NCBI GenBank assembly: GCA_963806635.1
Contig: CAWDZA010000015.1
Location: 1,116,001 to 1,180,000 of the forward strand
From: CAVVEQ01 sp963806635
GTDB taxonomy: Bacteria > Chloroflexota > Anaerolineae > Anaerolineales > Anaerolineaceae
Length of the DNA stretch: 64,000 bases
Reading direction: 5' to 3'
How positions within the stretch are numbered: position 1 is the stretch's first letter; every line of letters starts with the position of its first letter. Below are positions 37,155-47,327 of this stretch, piece after piece. The notes under the pieces are model-generated. The model worked only from the letters and a program-made list of their open reading frames with translations. It made no database searches and had not been told where the DNA came from. The translations under genes were made by a program, and so were the position numbers.

Positions 37155-38034
37155 TTAACTCACCTGAGCCGCCCGATCCCAGGCGGTGCTAAAAGTTGCG
37201 CGGAATAGATCCAGAACAATATGCCGGCGATATTCCCGGTTGCCCTTCTGGCACTGGTACGGAAGTTCGCTTCCTTGAGAATTGCCCTGACAGCTTCGTT
37301 CATCATTTCGAGAGAATATGGTTTCCCGGTGAGAAGAGTTTCAGTGCTCACCGCCCGGAATGGCGTTGCTCCACCGGGACCAATAGCAATCCGGGTATTG
37401 GTAATGAGATCTCCACACCGTTCAACCCAAACGGCACAATTCAGGATTGGCAGCGCCACCCCCTGGGGACGCATGATTCGGTGAAAACTGGATGCCTGAC
37501 CTTCCCCGCAAGGGGAAGCAAGAACCCGGTAAGGATTTCATCATCCTTCAGGATCGATATTCCTGGTGAAAGGAAGAAATTCCTCTAGGGGAACTTAACA
37601 TCTACCACCTGCGTTTTCGATCACTGCTTGCGCATCCAGCGAAAGTAGAGCAATGGTGCCATCCGCTGCCGGCAGGGCATGGGCAACATTTCCCCCGATC
37701 GTTGCCACATTTCTCACCTGGGGACCCGCAATCAGCTCACATGCGTCCACCAGGGCACGAGCGTGAGTGTGCACCAATGGATTACGCGGCGAGTACACTT
37801 ACCTGGACTGCTGCGCCAATAAACAGGTTTTTATTCTGCTTCTCGATCCGGACCAATGCAGGTATCCTGGAAATATCAATTATGGTGTTGTACAGGGGAG
37901 TGGCGACCCTGCTTGAGGTCGATGATCAGGTCGGTTCCCCCAGCGATTATAGCCAGCGGTCTATCTGCTCGCTGAAGCGATAGAATCGCCTCAGGGATGG
38001 TTGCAGGCTGAATATAATTCTGCCATAGGTTCAT
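37155..38034 (-). CDS. Molybdenum hydroxylase FAD-binding subunit (XdhB/YgfM-like), several frame changes
   Basis: Carries electrons from the XdhD-like iron-sulfur domain to an acceptor through FAD. Across at least five frame changes the protein is clear: MNLWQNYIQPATIPEA, IIAGGTDLIIDLKQG (FAD loop), NTIIDISRIPAL, IAGPQVRNVATIGGNVA (second FAD loop), DDEILTGFLLP, RIAIGPGGATPFRA and the end REYRRHIVLDLFRA. About 290 residues, normal for the family. Both insertions and deletions occur, so either local sequence quality is poor or the gene is decaying. It starts at 38034, about 150 bases after the permease stop. Confidence 0.78.
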
Positions 38035-38186
38035 TGTGGTCCTCACTTTTATCCAATGGCGGCACTTTTCGAGGGGAGGGTTCCCACGCCGCTGGACAGG
38101 TAACTGCCCGCGACCACCTAACCTTTGTATAGTCTTCTAAATTGATTCCTTTTAGCCAATGATCCATATGAGAACGAGCAAAATCT

Positions 38187-39156
38187 TTATTGACCTCGTT
38201 CTCCTCGAATATATGGTTTACCAAGCGCTGCTGGAGCACCGATCCGTTTTCGCATGGCTTCCCTGGAACCGATAACGAGAACGACGATTGTAAACGCATA
38301 TGGAAGCATTTGAAGGAAGAATCCCCAGTATGGATTGTAATAAAAGGGATTAAGAAGCCCAAACAATAATGTTGGACCCTGGATATCCAGGATGAGCCGA
38401 CGCAGGGCTCCAAATGCCAACGCTCCGAATGCAGCACGAATTGGGTCCCACTGCGCAAAAATAACGAGCCCTACTGCGATCCAGCCTAAACCACCTGTGG
38501 TCATTTCACTGAACCAGCCGGGAGATACTGCCAGGCTTATTGTTGCACCAGCTAACCCAGCCAGAACGCCTCCGATAAAAACATAAAAATAGCGAAGCCG
38601 AAAGACATTTATACCAAGCGCGTCTGCTGCTACCGGGTATTCACCAATTGCGCGCAGATGGAGGCCCGGGCGGGTTCGGTTAATGTAATACCAGGAAATG
38701 GGGATTAATAGATACCCGATGTAGACAAGCACGCTCTGATTCGTAAATAAGATTGGTCCAATGATTGGGATTTGGGAGAGGAGCGGTAACGTGTAACTTG
38801 GTAACAGGGATACTGGTTCCAGCTTTGCTTAATCCCTCGCCTAATACCAGGCTTATACCTATGCCGAGGAAGGAAAGAGCCAACCCGCTTACAACCTGAT
38901 CTCCTTGAAGGGTGATACTGATAAATGCATGGATCTGGCTGAGCAATCCCGCTGCCAACATGGCAGCGAGTAATCCCAGCCACGGATTTCCTGTTGCGAT
39001 GGCTGTACTGAAAGCGGTCATTGCACCAATCAGCATCATGCCTTCCACACCAAGATTCATCACCCCGGATCTTTCGGCAAAGATTTCACCAATTGTTGCA
39101 AATAACAGGATTGTGCCTGTGGCGACGCCCGCCTGCAGAATGATTATAGGATCCAT
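38187..39156 (-). CDS. Nucleoside-type ABC permease 2 (YufQ/BMP system), one frame change
   Basis: Membrane subunit of a BMP-dependent importer. N-terminal half: GTILLFATIGEIFAERSGVMNLGVEGMMLIGA, the diagnostic motif of this permease branch; C-terminal half: LRAIGEYPVAADALGINVFRLRY and IFAQWDPIRAAFGALAFGALR. An extra A near 38772 splits it; joined it reads PIPIIGPILFTNQSVLVYIGYLLIP. About 322 residues, with eight to nine helices. It follows permease 1 after 1 base. Confidence 0.9.
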
Positions 39157-39157
39157 G

Positions 39158-40288
39158 TTAATTCCCGGATTCCGGGCGAGTAATCAGGATACGATTTTTT
39201 AGAAGGAAATCACTGGCAATCAGGCATACCAGAATCGTTCCCTGGATCACCTTCGGAACACCGGATGGCTGGATCTCGCGTCCAGCCAGGATCAGAGCCC
39301 CAAAAAGAATTGAGACAGGGATAATGACAAGGGGATTTAATTTGGCCAGCCAAGCCACAATGATTCCTGTAAACCCGTAACCCGCTGCAATTGGTGCAGT
39401 TTGCAACCTATGCACAACGCCGGTAATTTCACTCATTCCTCCCAAACCAGCCAGAGCACCGGAGAGCATCATCACGTATATGATATTTTTCTTAATATTA
39501 ATCCCGGCATATTTTGCAGCTTGTGGGTTATCTCCAATCAGGCGTATTTCATATCCCCATCGACTTCGGTAAACGATCACCCATATGATCACCGCTGCTA
39601 CAATTCCGATCAGAAATCCTAAATGTGTTGTCAGACCCCGTAATTCCGGGTAGGATTTTGCATACTCTAATAATCGCGGCATCCACGCACTATTAGGAAA
39701 CTTTGGTGACATCTGGAAACCGCCTTCAGACCAGACACCAAAGATCCAATAGTTGATCCACGCTATCGCAATGTAATTCATCATCAAAGTGCTGATAATC
39801 TCATTTACATTGAATTTTGCTTTCAAATAACCAGGGATAAATCCCCAAAAAGCGCCTGCACTCATACCTGCGATCGCCATTACTGTCAGGAAAAGCCAAC
39901 GGGGAGTATCAGCTCCAAGAACCGGTGCAAGGACAATTACACTTGCACCAAATGCGCCCATAATGAATTGTCCTTCGACACCAATATTCCATAACTTCAT
40001 ACGAAAAGCCACAGAACACGCTAAAGCAGCCAGCATGATGGGAGTGGATTTAACGATTGTGTCTGAGATCACTCCAATATTACCGAAGGATGCTTTGGCT
40101 ATATGTATATAGGAGCGGATTGGGTCTCCCCCGGCAAATGTGATTACAAAACCTCCAAGTATCAGGGCAATTATGAGTGCGCAGAATGAAATTACCACCG
40201 GATACCACTTCGGGGGTTCTTCAACTCTTGGTTCGAAACGAATTCGAAACCCTGCTGGCTTTTTTTGAACAGATGAAGACTCAGCCAT
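39158..40288 (-). CDS. Nucleoside-type ABC permease 1 (YufP/BMP system)
   Basis: 376 residues, about ten helices, intact. Motifs of the branch: MLAALACSVAFRMKLWNIGVEGQFIMGAFGA, PGYLKAKFNVNEIISTLMMNYIA, and EIRLIGDNPQAAKYAGIN (the coupling region facing the ATPase). Forms the translocation path with permease 2. Overlaps the ATPase gene by 8 bases. Intact, unlike its partner. Confidence 0.92.
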   Translation of the reverse strand: MAESSSVQKKPAGFRIRFEPRVEEPPKWYPVVISFCALIIALILGGFVITFAGGDPIRSYIHIAKASFGNIGVISDTIVKSTPIMLAALACSVAFRMKLWNIGVEGQFIMGAFGASVIVLAPVLGADTPRWLFLTVMAIAGMSAGAFWGFIPGYLKAKFNVNEIISTLMMNYIAIAWINYWIFGVWSEGGFQMSPKFPNSAWMPRLLEYAKSYPELRGLTTHLGFLIGIVAAVIIWVIVYRSRWGYEIRLIGDNPQAAKYAGINIKKNIIYVMMLSGALAGLGGMSEITGVVHRLQTAPIAAGYGFTGIIVAWLAKLNPLVIIPVSILFGALILAGREIQPSGVPKVIQGTILVCLIASDFLLKNRILITRPESGN

Positions 40289-41870
40289 TCTTAATTGCTC
40301 CTTCTTTTTGAATTTCTACCAAAGGGGTTCCCATCATCATTAATCCAATCGTTTCAACCAGGTTTTCATCCTTTCTGGTGCCACCGACCTCGACCTCGCC
40401 CATGATTTTTCCTTCATAGATAACATAGATGCGATCACTCAATGAGAGTAATTCTTCCAATTCCTCAGAGATTAAAAGCACCGCGGCACCGGCTTCCCGC
40501 TGGGTCAATAAAAGATGGTGAACACCCTCTATAGCGCCAACATCCAAACCGCGGGTGGGCTGCACAGCAACCATAAATTTCGGCAACCCTGATATTTCTC
40601 TTGCCAGGATGACGCGCTGCAAATTTCCCCCAGAAAGTAAACGTACAGGAGTCGTGACGCTTGGGACGATAATGTCATAGGCTTGTTTCAGTTCGGTCGC
40701 AAGTTTGGAAGCAGCATTCATATCTAGTAAACCGGCGTGTAAGATCGGCGGTTGACGGTATTTCTTCATGATCACATTGTCTGTCACGCTTAGGTTCGGT
40801 GCGCTGCCAACATGGTTTCTGTCCTCTGGAACATAGGCCATCCCATGTTTTATCCCGAATAGTGTGTCTCGGTTACTGACCATATCCTTATTAAGGGTTA
40901 CTTTGCCCTTTTGACAATCCCGAAGGCCAGTGATCACTTGCGATAACTCGGATTGCCCGTTGCCAGCTACACCAGCTACACCAACAATTTCTCCAGCGCG
41001 AACTTGAAGTGAGACTCCCCTCAAGGCTGGTAGGCCTTTATCATTCTCAGCATATACATCTTCCACATCCAGAACTAGCTCTCCCGGTTCACATGGCTTT
41101 TTATCCAATCTGAAGATTACTTCCCGGCCAACCATCAACCGCGCTAACTCCTCACGCGTCACCCCTTTGGTCGGTAATCCAGATGCGGTCGCAACTCCAC
41201 GGCGTAATACACTCAACCTGTCTGAAATCGCGGTGACTTCCTGTAATTTATGACTTATAAAGATTACCGATTTTCCCTGTGCAACCATCGATCGTAAAAT
41301 TACAAATAATCCTTCAATTTCCTGAGGTGCAAGAACAGCGGTGGGTTCATCCATTATGAGCACCTTCACCCCCCGGTAAAGCATCTTCAGAAGTTCAACC
41401 CGCTGCTGTTCACCGACCGATAATTGCCAAATCTTGGCGCGGGGATCCACTTTCAAGCCAAATTGTTCACCTACTTCAGCAACTTTTTGATCATATTCAG
41501 ATAAACGCATTAAAAACCGGGGATCGTTCAATCCCAGGAGAACATTCTCGGTAACAGTTTGAGATGGGACGAGCATGAAGTGTTGATGAACCATGCCAAT
41601 TCCAGCATTGATCGCATCTCGTGGAGAATAAAAATCCACAGCTTTGCCATTAACTTTTATCGTTCCAGCTTCCTGTCGATACATGCCAGCAAGAACATTC
41701 ATAAGCGTACTCTTCCCCGCACCGTTTTCCCCAAGCAAAGCATGTATTTCACCTTCACGAAGGTCGAAATTTACATGATCATTTGCCAGGACGCCGGGAA
41801 AGTGTTTTACAATGCCGCGCATCTCCACGGCAAGGATTTCATTTGAAGGGGATGTCATTTTTTTATCCAC
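40281..41870 (-). CDS. Nucleoside-type ABC ATPase with two nucleotide-binding domains (YufO-like)
   Basis: 529 residues from GTG at 41870, which has GGAG seven bases upstream (an ATG at 41857 lacks one). Two ABC domains: the first with Walker A LLGENGAGKST, signature QLSVGEQQRVE and LIMDEPTAVLAP; the second with degenerate Walker A GVAGNGQSE and signature LLSGGNLQRV, as usual in the sugar/nucleoside double-ATPase group. Energises the two permeases for import of purine nucleosides or bases bound by the BMP lipoprotein. Confidence 0.92.
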   Translation of the reverse strand: MDKKMTSPSNEILAVEMRGIVKHFPGVLANDHVNFDLREGEIHALLGENGAGKSTLMNVLAGMYRQEAGTIKVNGKAVDFYSPRDAINAGIGMVHQHFMLVPSQTVTENVLLGLNDPRFLMRLSEYDQKVAEVGEQFGLKVDPRAKIWQLSVGEQQRVELLKMLYRGVKVLIMDEPTAVLAPQEIEGLFVILRSMVAQGKSVIFISHKLQEVTAISDRLSVLRRGVATASGLPTKGVTREELARLMVGREVIFRLDKKPCEPGELVLDVEDVYAENDKGLPALRGVSLQVRAGEIVGVAGVAGNGQSELSQVITGLRDCQKGKVTLNKDMVSNRDTLFGIKHGMAYVPEDRNHVGSAPNLSVTDNVIMKKYRQPPILHAGLLDMNAASKLATELKQAYDIIVPSVTTPVRLLSGGNLQRVILAREISGLPKFMVAVQPTRGLDVGAIEGVHHLLLTQREAGAAVLLISEELEELLSLSDRIYVIYEGKIMGEVEVGGTRKDENLVETIGLMMMGTPLVEIQKEGAIKNG

Positions 41871-41910
41871 TGGGGTTCTCCTGCAATAACGCCAGATACA
41901 CTCCAATTAA

Positions 41911-41950
41911 TAAAAGTAAGGCTAGAACCCCCAGGGGAGTTCTAGCCTTA
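41911..41950 (-). terminator. Intra-operon terminator/attenuator between BMP and ABC ATPase genes
   Basis: Perfect 12-bp stem TAAGGCTAGAAC / GTTCTAGCCTTA (41917-41928, 41939-41950) with a CCCCAGGGGA loop and a minus-strand tail CTTTTATTA. It would let the binding protein be made in excess over the membrane parts. Confidence 0.8.
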
Positions 41951-41963
41951 AGTTGATACGGAT

Positions 41964-43250
41964 TTATTTGGGTAACTCTGCGGTGATACCCTCAGCCCAC
42001 CATTTCATACACTGGGGGATCGAGCACGGTAAACCATACTCGGGGAAGGAATCGAGGTCAACCTGTTGCAGGCTTTGACCTGCAGGAAGAACCACATTGC
42101 CCTGGTTGTCTTTGATCGGTCCGGTAAAGACATCAAATCGATCAAATTCTCCTGTAAGCATCTTGGCAAGGGTATCTTTCACCATGGCGATTACTTCGGG
42201 ATCAAGGTCTTTCACGCCTGTGGTCATTTCCTGCCCTTCCATGAAACCGTATAACCCTAATGCGCCAGTCTCGGCATCAAAGTAATCCCATCCCGGTTTG
42301 TAGGTTCCATCAATCACCTTCTTGGTGATTTCAGCATAAATAGGACCCCAGAGCCAGTAAGGGGCGGTCAGGCAGCGATCAACTTTGCATGATCCATACC
42401 AGTCATAAGTGATGCCCCACTTACCTTTTTCCTGGGCAACATCAGCATTTGCGGGAGTATCAGCGCCGGTAAAGACAACCTGCGCACCGGCATCAAACAG
42501 TGAGGCTGCGGCTTCTTTCTCAACAATGGGATCATGCCAGGTGTTGAGCCAGCGGACATCCATGGTGCATTCCGGGCAGGTCTTTCTCATGCCCAAAGCA
42601 AATGCATTCCCCAAGCGGATCTCTTCAGGGATCGGGAAGGTGGCCATGTATCCTAATTTCGGGTTGCCATCAGCCTTCGCACGAGCTCCACCTAGCATCC
42701 CGGCAAGATATTTCATATCTTCCATAGCGCCCATCAGGTTGCCAAAGTTGGTTTCATTGGATTTGATCCCGGTCAGGTGAATGAACATCGTATCCGGGAA
42801 CTCCGCAGCGACGGCTTCCATTGGATCACCGAAGCCGAAGGATGTACCAAGGATCATATTAAATCCCTTGCGCGCAAGACTTCGAAATACCTGTTCTGAA
42901 TCTGCGCCTTCTGGAACATTCTCTATATATGCAACGTTAACATTATCAACATTATTCTTTATGTATTCCAGACCTTCGTAGTGAGCCTGAGACCAACCGC
43001 CATCATCATGCGGTCCGATCAGTACCATACCTACGTTGAATTTTCCATCTACAACATCGGGAATTTGGAATCCGCTAGTATCAGCCGGCGCAGCGGGTGC
43101 TTCAGTGGCAGCCGGGGCAGCCGGTGCTTCTGTTGCGGCGGGAGCAGCCGGTGCCTCCGTTGCGGCGGGAGCCGCTGGGGCACATGCTGCCAGCACCATC
43201 GAGAAGATTACCAGTACACCTAAACATGCAAAAAGTTTTTTTGAAACCAT
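41964..43250 (-). CDS. BMP-family substrate-binding lipoprotein
   Basis: 428 residues. Lipoprotein signal with lipobox LAAC and lipidated Cys23, then an Ala/Pro/Glu linker made of three 9-residue repeats, then the BMP/PnrA-like domain (KFNVGMVLIGPHDDGGWSQAH, DSEQVFRSLARKGFNMILGTSFGFGDP, GADTPANADVAQEKGKWGITYDW). Members bind purine or other nucleosides; the context of purine-degrading enzymes supports this. Start at 43250 follows GGAGGAGAGAG. It is the first gene of the importer operon and is set apart from the ATPase by an attenuator hairpin. Confidence 0.93.
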   Translation of the reverse strand: MVSKKLFACLGVLVIFSMVLAACAPAAPAATEAPAAPAATEAPAAPAATEAPAAPADTSGFQIPDVVDGKFNVGMVLIGPHDDGGWSQAHYEGLEYIKNNVDNVNVAYIENVPEGADSEQVFRSLARKGFNMILGTSFGFGDPMEAVAAEFPDTMFIHLTGIKSNETNFGNLMGAMEDMKYLAGMLGGARAKADGNPKLGYMATFPIPEEIRLGNAFALGMRKTCPECTMDVRWLNTWHDPIVEKEAAASLFDAGAQVVFTGADTPANADVAQEKGKWGITYDWYGSCKVDRCLTAPYWLWGPIYAEITKKVIDGTYKPGWDYFDAETGALGLYGFMEGQEMTTGVKDLDPEVIAMVKDTLAKMLTGEFDRFDVFTGPIKDNQGNVVLPAGQSLQQVDLDSFPEYGLPCSIPQCMKWWAEGITAELPK

Positions 43251-43414
43251 CTCTCTCCTCCAATTTGAATTTTATTAAATCCAACGTCAGGAAGCTGCAG
43301 GACTATGGTTCGTGACTGGGTTCCACCTCCTTTCGATCGCTTACAAGAAATGTAAGAATTGGTCTGCTCAAGGATTTCGAACCAAAGAGCAAGCACCGAG
43401 GTGTTGCATTATGC

Positions 43415-43443
43415 ATTCTATTTTACACTAACAATAACAATAA
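43415..43443 (-). promoter_or_regulatory. Candidate promoter of the importer operon
   Basis: Minus strand TTATTG, 17 bases, TAGAAT. The long leader (about 165 bases) holds an inverted repeat CTTACA-tttct-TGTAAG near 43335-43351 and an unused strong ribosome-site-like AAAGGAGGTG near 43321-43330. Confidence 0.45.
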
Positions 43444-43478
43444 CCTTGTATCACAAGTTAAAATTATTACTAATAAAA

Positions 43479-43509
43479 TCCTCCTCCACCAAAAAAAAGT
43501 GGAGGAGGA
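43479..43509 (-). terminator. Terminator after carbamate kinase gene
   Basis: Perfect 11-bp stem TCCTCCTCCAC / GTGGAGGAGGA, followed on the minus strand by TTTTATTAG. It separates the enzyme operon upstream from the importer operon downstream. Confidence 0.85.
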
Positions 43510-43521
43510 ACCAATTATAGG

Positions 43522-44477
43522 TTAGGGAAGGATCCAGGTGCCCGTTTCGCCCTTGAGCGCCCGGCCGATATTCTCCGGGTTCGTGATGAGCCCCTGCTTC
43601 CCGCCGGCTTCCAGGAACCAAATGATCGCCTGGATCTTGGGAGCCATAGAGCCCTTTGCGAAGTGAATGCCGTCCGCCAGGTACTGTTTGGCTTCCGCCA
43701 GGGTCATTTTATCCAGCCATTTTTCATCCGGCTTCCCATAGTTGAGGGCAACTTTTTCCACCGCGGTCGAGATAAGTAGCAAGTCGGCATTGATCTCGCG
43801 CGCGAGCAGGCTGCAGGCGAAATCCTTGTCGATCACCGCCGCAGTACCTACCAGCTCACCTTTTTCATCCTCCACAACAGGGATGCCGCCACCGCCCACG
43901 GTAACGACCGTCGCACCGGCGTCGATGAGTGTCTTGACCGATTCCAGCTCAACCACCTCTTCGGGGAGCGGTGAAGCGACCACACGCCGCCATCCGCGCC
44001 CGGCATCTTCCACCACGCTCCAGCCCAGATCCTTCTGGCGCTGTTTGCGCGTCGGCTTCTTCCATAAAACCGCCGATCGGTTTGGAAGGATTCTGGAAAG
44101 CCTTGTCGTTCTTGTTCACCATCACCTGGGTGACAACCGTGCAGACCGGTTTCTTGATCCCGCGTTTCTTGAATTCGTTCTGCAGGTTCTGCTGTAACGA
44201 ATAACCAATCGCACCCTGCGAATCCGCCCCGCAAACATCCAGCGGAACTTCGTGCATGCCTTCCACCTTGTGTGCGATCTCTGAGCGGCGCAGGATGAAA
44301 CCCACCTGCGGACCGTTGCCATGACCGATGGCCACATCCCAACCGGCTTCGATCATATCCGCGATATGAAAGCAGGATTCCTTGGCTGCCAGGTACTGAT
44401 CTTCGACAGATCTGGTGTTTGTTATCCTTGATCAGCGAATTTCCACCAATCGCTACAACTGCTACTTTTTTTGCCAT
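43522..44477 (-). CDS. arcC: Carbamate kinase, two frame changes
   Basis: Transfers phosphate from carbamoyl phosphate to ADP, giving ATP, CO2 and ammonia. Reassembled length about 317 residues. Motifs: VVAIGGNSLIKD (start), AIGHGNGPQVG, TVVTQVMVNKND, TVGGGGIPVVED, DKDFACSLLA, and the end NPENIGRALKGETGTWI. Extra bases near 44420 and 44045 split the gene. Placed directly after two carbamoyltransferase genes, it is the energy-yielding last step of ureido-group phosphorolysis. It ends in a strong terminator. Confidence 0.92.
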
Positions 44478-44492
44478 TCGTTGTTTCTCCTA

Positions 44493-45486
44493 TTATTGAT
44501 TTATACCCATTGTGAGCGCCATGACGGCTTTTTGCGCGTGCAGGCGGTTTTCGGCTTCGTCATACACCACGGATTGCGGTCCATCCATGACGCCATCGGT
44601 CACTTCGATATTGCGGTCAGCGGGCAGCGGGTGCATGTAGATGGCATCCTTCTTGGCCAGTTTCATGCGGCGCTCATCCGTGATCCAGCTGGAGTATTTC
44701 TTGATGATCTCCGCGCCTTCTTTTTCATCCGCTGTGTGCACCATGGCACCCCAGGATTTGGCATAGATGATATCAGCATCTTTGAATGCCTTGTCCATAT
44801 CATCCACCACTTCGAAGCCCGACGCCGAACTTCTTGCGCTTGCTGCTTCGGCCTGCTCCATGATCTCGGGCATCAGCTTGAATTCGGGCGGATGAGCCAG
44901 CACCACATCCATGCCAAAGCGCGGCATCTGCAGGATCAGGCTTTGCGGCACCGACATCGGTTTCTGATAGGAAGCGGCATACGCCCAGGAGACAACCATT
45001 TTCTTCTTGCGAAGATCGCGGCCTTTTTTCTCCATGATCGTCATCAGATCCGCCAGGCACTGGAAGGGATGGTAGATATCGCATTGCATGTTCAGCACGG
45101 GAACCCGGGAATGCTTGGCTACTTCATTGAGATATCCATTGCCATCGCCCCAATCGACGTGGCGGATGGCAATGCCATCGAAATAGCGCCCGAAGATCTC
45201 ACCGATTTCTTTGGGGGTATCGCCGTGGGAGATCTGGGTGGTCTTGGATTCGATAAAGGCACCGTGACCACCCAGTTGAGCCATTCCGGCTTCAAATGAG
45301 CCGCGCGTGCGGGTGCTGCTGAAGAAGAACAACATCGCCAGCACCTTGTCGCGCAGGTAGGCATGCGGTTCATTCAAAGCGCGCTTTGCGTTTGAGGTCA
45401 AAGGCCACATCCAGAACGGTTTCGACTTCTTCCTTGCTGAAATCGAGATCACCGATCAGATCACGTCCGTGTAAAAATGTTTGCAT
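44493..45486 (-). CDS. Knotted carbamoyltransferase, YgeW/N-acetylornithine type; one frame change
   Basis: About 330 residues. Carbamoyl-phosphate loop FSSTRTRGSFEAGMAQLGGH, HPFQCLADL, HPLPADRN, and the WAYAASYQKPMSVPQ segment that in YgeW and N-acetylornithine carbamoyltransferase forms the trefoil-knot loop. The line DERRMKLAKKDAIYMHPLPADRN ... DEAENRLHAQKA is closest to the acetylornithine branch. Working in reverse it would phosphorolyse a ureido acid to an amine and carbamoyl phosphate. The start ATG at 45486 has GGAGGAAAT upstream; an extra base near 45385 breaks the frame. The neighbouring carbamate kinase makes a catabolic role likely. Confidence 0.85.
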
Positions 45487-45508
45487 ATTTCCTCCTGGTA
45501 TGGTTCGT

Positions 45509-45535
45509 CTGCCCGGCAGATTCTGATCCGGGCAG
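45509..45535. other. Inverted repeat between the two carbamoyltransferase genes
   Basis: CTGCCCGG / CCGGGCAG with an 11-base loop; no T-run follows, so it is more likely an mRNA-stability or processing hairpin than a terminator. Confidence 0.5.
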
Positions 45536-45547
45536 GACTCCAATTCT

Positions 45548-46499
45548 TTATTCCATCGCTCCGAGAACAAGCCCCAGCAGCGCCATGCGCATGACCACAC
45601 CGTTGAAGGCTTCCTGCCAGTAGCGCGACCAGCGGGTGATATCCACATCGGGCGGGATCTCGTCCATGCGCGGCAGGGAGTGCAGCAGGATGGCATCCGA
45701 TTTGGCTTTGCTGGAAAGCAGCTCGCGGGTGATCTTGTAATTGGCAGGGGTCAGCCCGTGATCGCCGGCTTCCTGGCGGGATTTGGTGTAATCGGGCTGA
45801 ACAACCGGCTCGACCAGGATCACATCCGCTTCGGCGATCGCCTGTTCCACATGCTCGGCTTCCTTGAAATTCAGGCTGTAGTGTTTCAGCTCAGCTTTGA
45901 ATTCATCGGTCAGGGTCATTTCCGGAGGCGCGACGAAAGTGATCGGGCAGTCGAACTGGGTCAGTGCGTACGCCAGGGAGTGCATGGTGCGCATGCGCAT
46001 ATCGCCAACAGCCAGCCATTTCAGTCCATCGATGTGACCTTTTTCCGTCAGGACGGTGTAAAGGTCGGTCAGGATCTGGGTGGGGTGTTCGCCCCAGCCG
46101 TCACCGCCGTTGATGATCGGCACGGATGCCCATTTGGCGGCTTCCATGGGAGCGCCCTGCTGGAAATGGCGCATCACGATCACATCGCCGTAGAACTCCA
46201 GCATTTTGACGGTATCTTTGATGCGATTCCTGGTACCAGTCGCCGGCGCGGGTCATTTTGGCATCCGAGAAACCGGTCACGTGCCCGCCCAGGCGGTGCA
46301 TGGCGGCTTCGTGTGCCAGGCGGGTGCGGGTGGAAGGCTGGTAGAAAGCGGTCACCATGGTCTTCTCCGCCAGCAGATCGCTGTTGCGGCGGCTTTGGCA
46401 ATCGGCTCCATTTCATCGGCAACTTCAAAGACATGGAAGAATTCTTGACGTTCAAAATCTTTGAGCGACAAGAATATCACGACCAGCAAAACTACGCAT
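45548..46499 (-). CDS. Aspartate-transcarbamylase-like protein, three frame changes
   Basis: About 316 residues, ATCase/OTCase family. PSTRTRLAHEAAMHRLGGHV (carbamoyl-phosphate loop), GDGWGEHPTQILTDLYTV, LLHSLPRMDEIPPDVD and SRYWQEAFNGVVMRMALL, the last two being typical of aspartate carbamoyltransferase. The start at 46499 (MRSFAGRDIL) has GGAG upstream. Frame changes near 46465, 46378 and 46225. It could be the biosynthetic PyrB, but its place between a GntR regulator and a second carbamoyltransferase plus carbamate kinase suggests a catabolic paralogue acting on a ureido acid. Confidence 0.82.
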
Positions 46500-46560
46500 T
46501 TGTAATCTCCTTTTTTGTATTTTGGTTAAATTTTGAATCTTGCCAGACTTTCGTTTCTCC

Positions 46561-47311
46561 CTATTTCACTCCCTTCACCCGCCTCACCACGTGAAAGCGG
46601 AAATAACCCGGCAGGAAATAACTGCTGGAATGATCCACCAGTTCCCCGCTGTTGGTATAAAGTTTTGCGGTGAATTTCAGCAATACATCCCCGCGCTGGA
46701 TCTGAAGCGCGCGGGCGATATCGGATGGCGCAGCCACTGCCTGGATCTCAGTCTTGGAATGATCCAACTGCGGTGAGCCGCGTTTGAGCAGCCAATCCAG
46801 AACCGATCCGGTGAAACCTTCTTTCAGGCCGGCATCAGGCAGGACTTCCACCGGCAGCAGGTCAACCAAAAAAGCCACCGGGCGCTCTTCCGCGTTGATC
46901 ACCCTGGATAAACGCACGAGCTGCGGTCCCTGGCATTTTTCCAAATATGTCTGCCTGTTCGTTATCTGCGGAAATGTGCTCAATATTGAGCAGCCCCATC
47001 GAAACCTCTAAGCCCATCCGCGCTGCGATGCTTTCGATGCTCTCCAGCACTTCCACCCCGGCATCGATGACCTGCTGGTGCCTGACGACGAATGTGCCAA
47101 CCCCCTGCCGCCTTCTGATCAATCCCTGCTCTTCAAAAGTGCGCATCGCTTCCCGTAGAGTCGCCCGGGAAACCCCCAGCTTCAATGCCAGCTCTGGTTC
47201 CGAGGGCAGTTTCCCCCCGGCTCGATCCCTGCGATCACTACCGCGAGATCCGTCTGCAGGCGTTTGAAAGGGATGTTCTTTTTTGCTTTTTGTTTTCTTC
47301 GGTTCCGGCAT
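46561..47311 (-). CDS. GntR-family regulator with UTRA domain, frame changes
   Basis: About 250 residues in three pieces. Winged helix: KLPSEPELALKLGVSRATLREAMRTFEEQGL, RRQGVGTFVV; UTRA: FLVDLLPVEVLPDAG, LQIQRGDVLLKF, DHSSSYFLPGYFRFHVVRRV. Changes near 47283, 47215 and 46930. It is embedded in the purine enzyme operon and is the likely controller of the promoter at 50571-50599, which carries a TTGTCTGACAA palindrome of the kind bound by GntR proteins. The ligand could be a purine or a ureido intermediate. Confidence 0.82.
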
Positions 47312-47327
47312 GTTTCCTCGATGTGAT

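Noticed and set aside
37991..38458. 155-codon minus-strand frame over the permease and FAD-subunit region
   Set aside because: It is a shadow of the permease C-terminus in another frame and has no family-like pattern.
43099..43179. Possible CRISPR-like array
   Set aside because: The three units are directly adjacent without spacers and encode the lipoprotein linker.
43251..43414. Purine riboswitch in the leader of the BMP importer
   Set aside because: No conserved purine-aptamer core or matching three-way junction could be found; only a short inverted repeat is present.
45548..46499. Firm call as biosynthetic pyrB
   Set aside because: Motifs fit aspartate transcarbamylase, but no other pyrimidine gene is nearby and the neighbours are catabolic, so the symbol was withheld.
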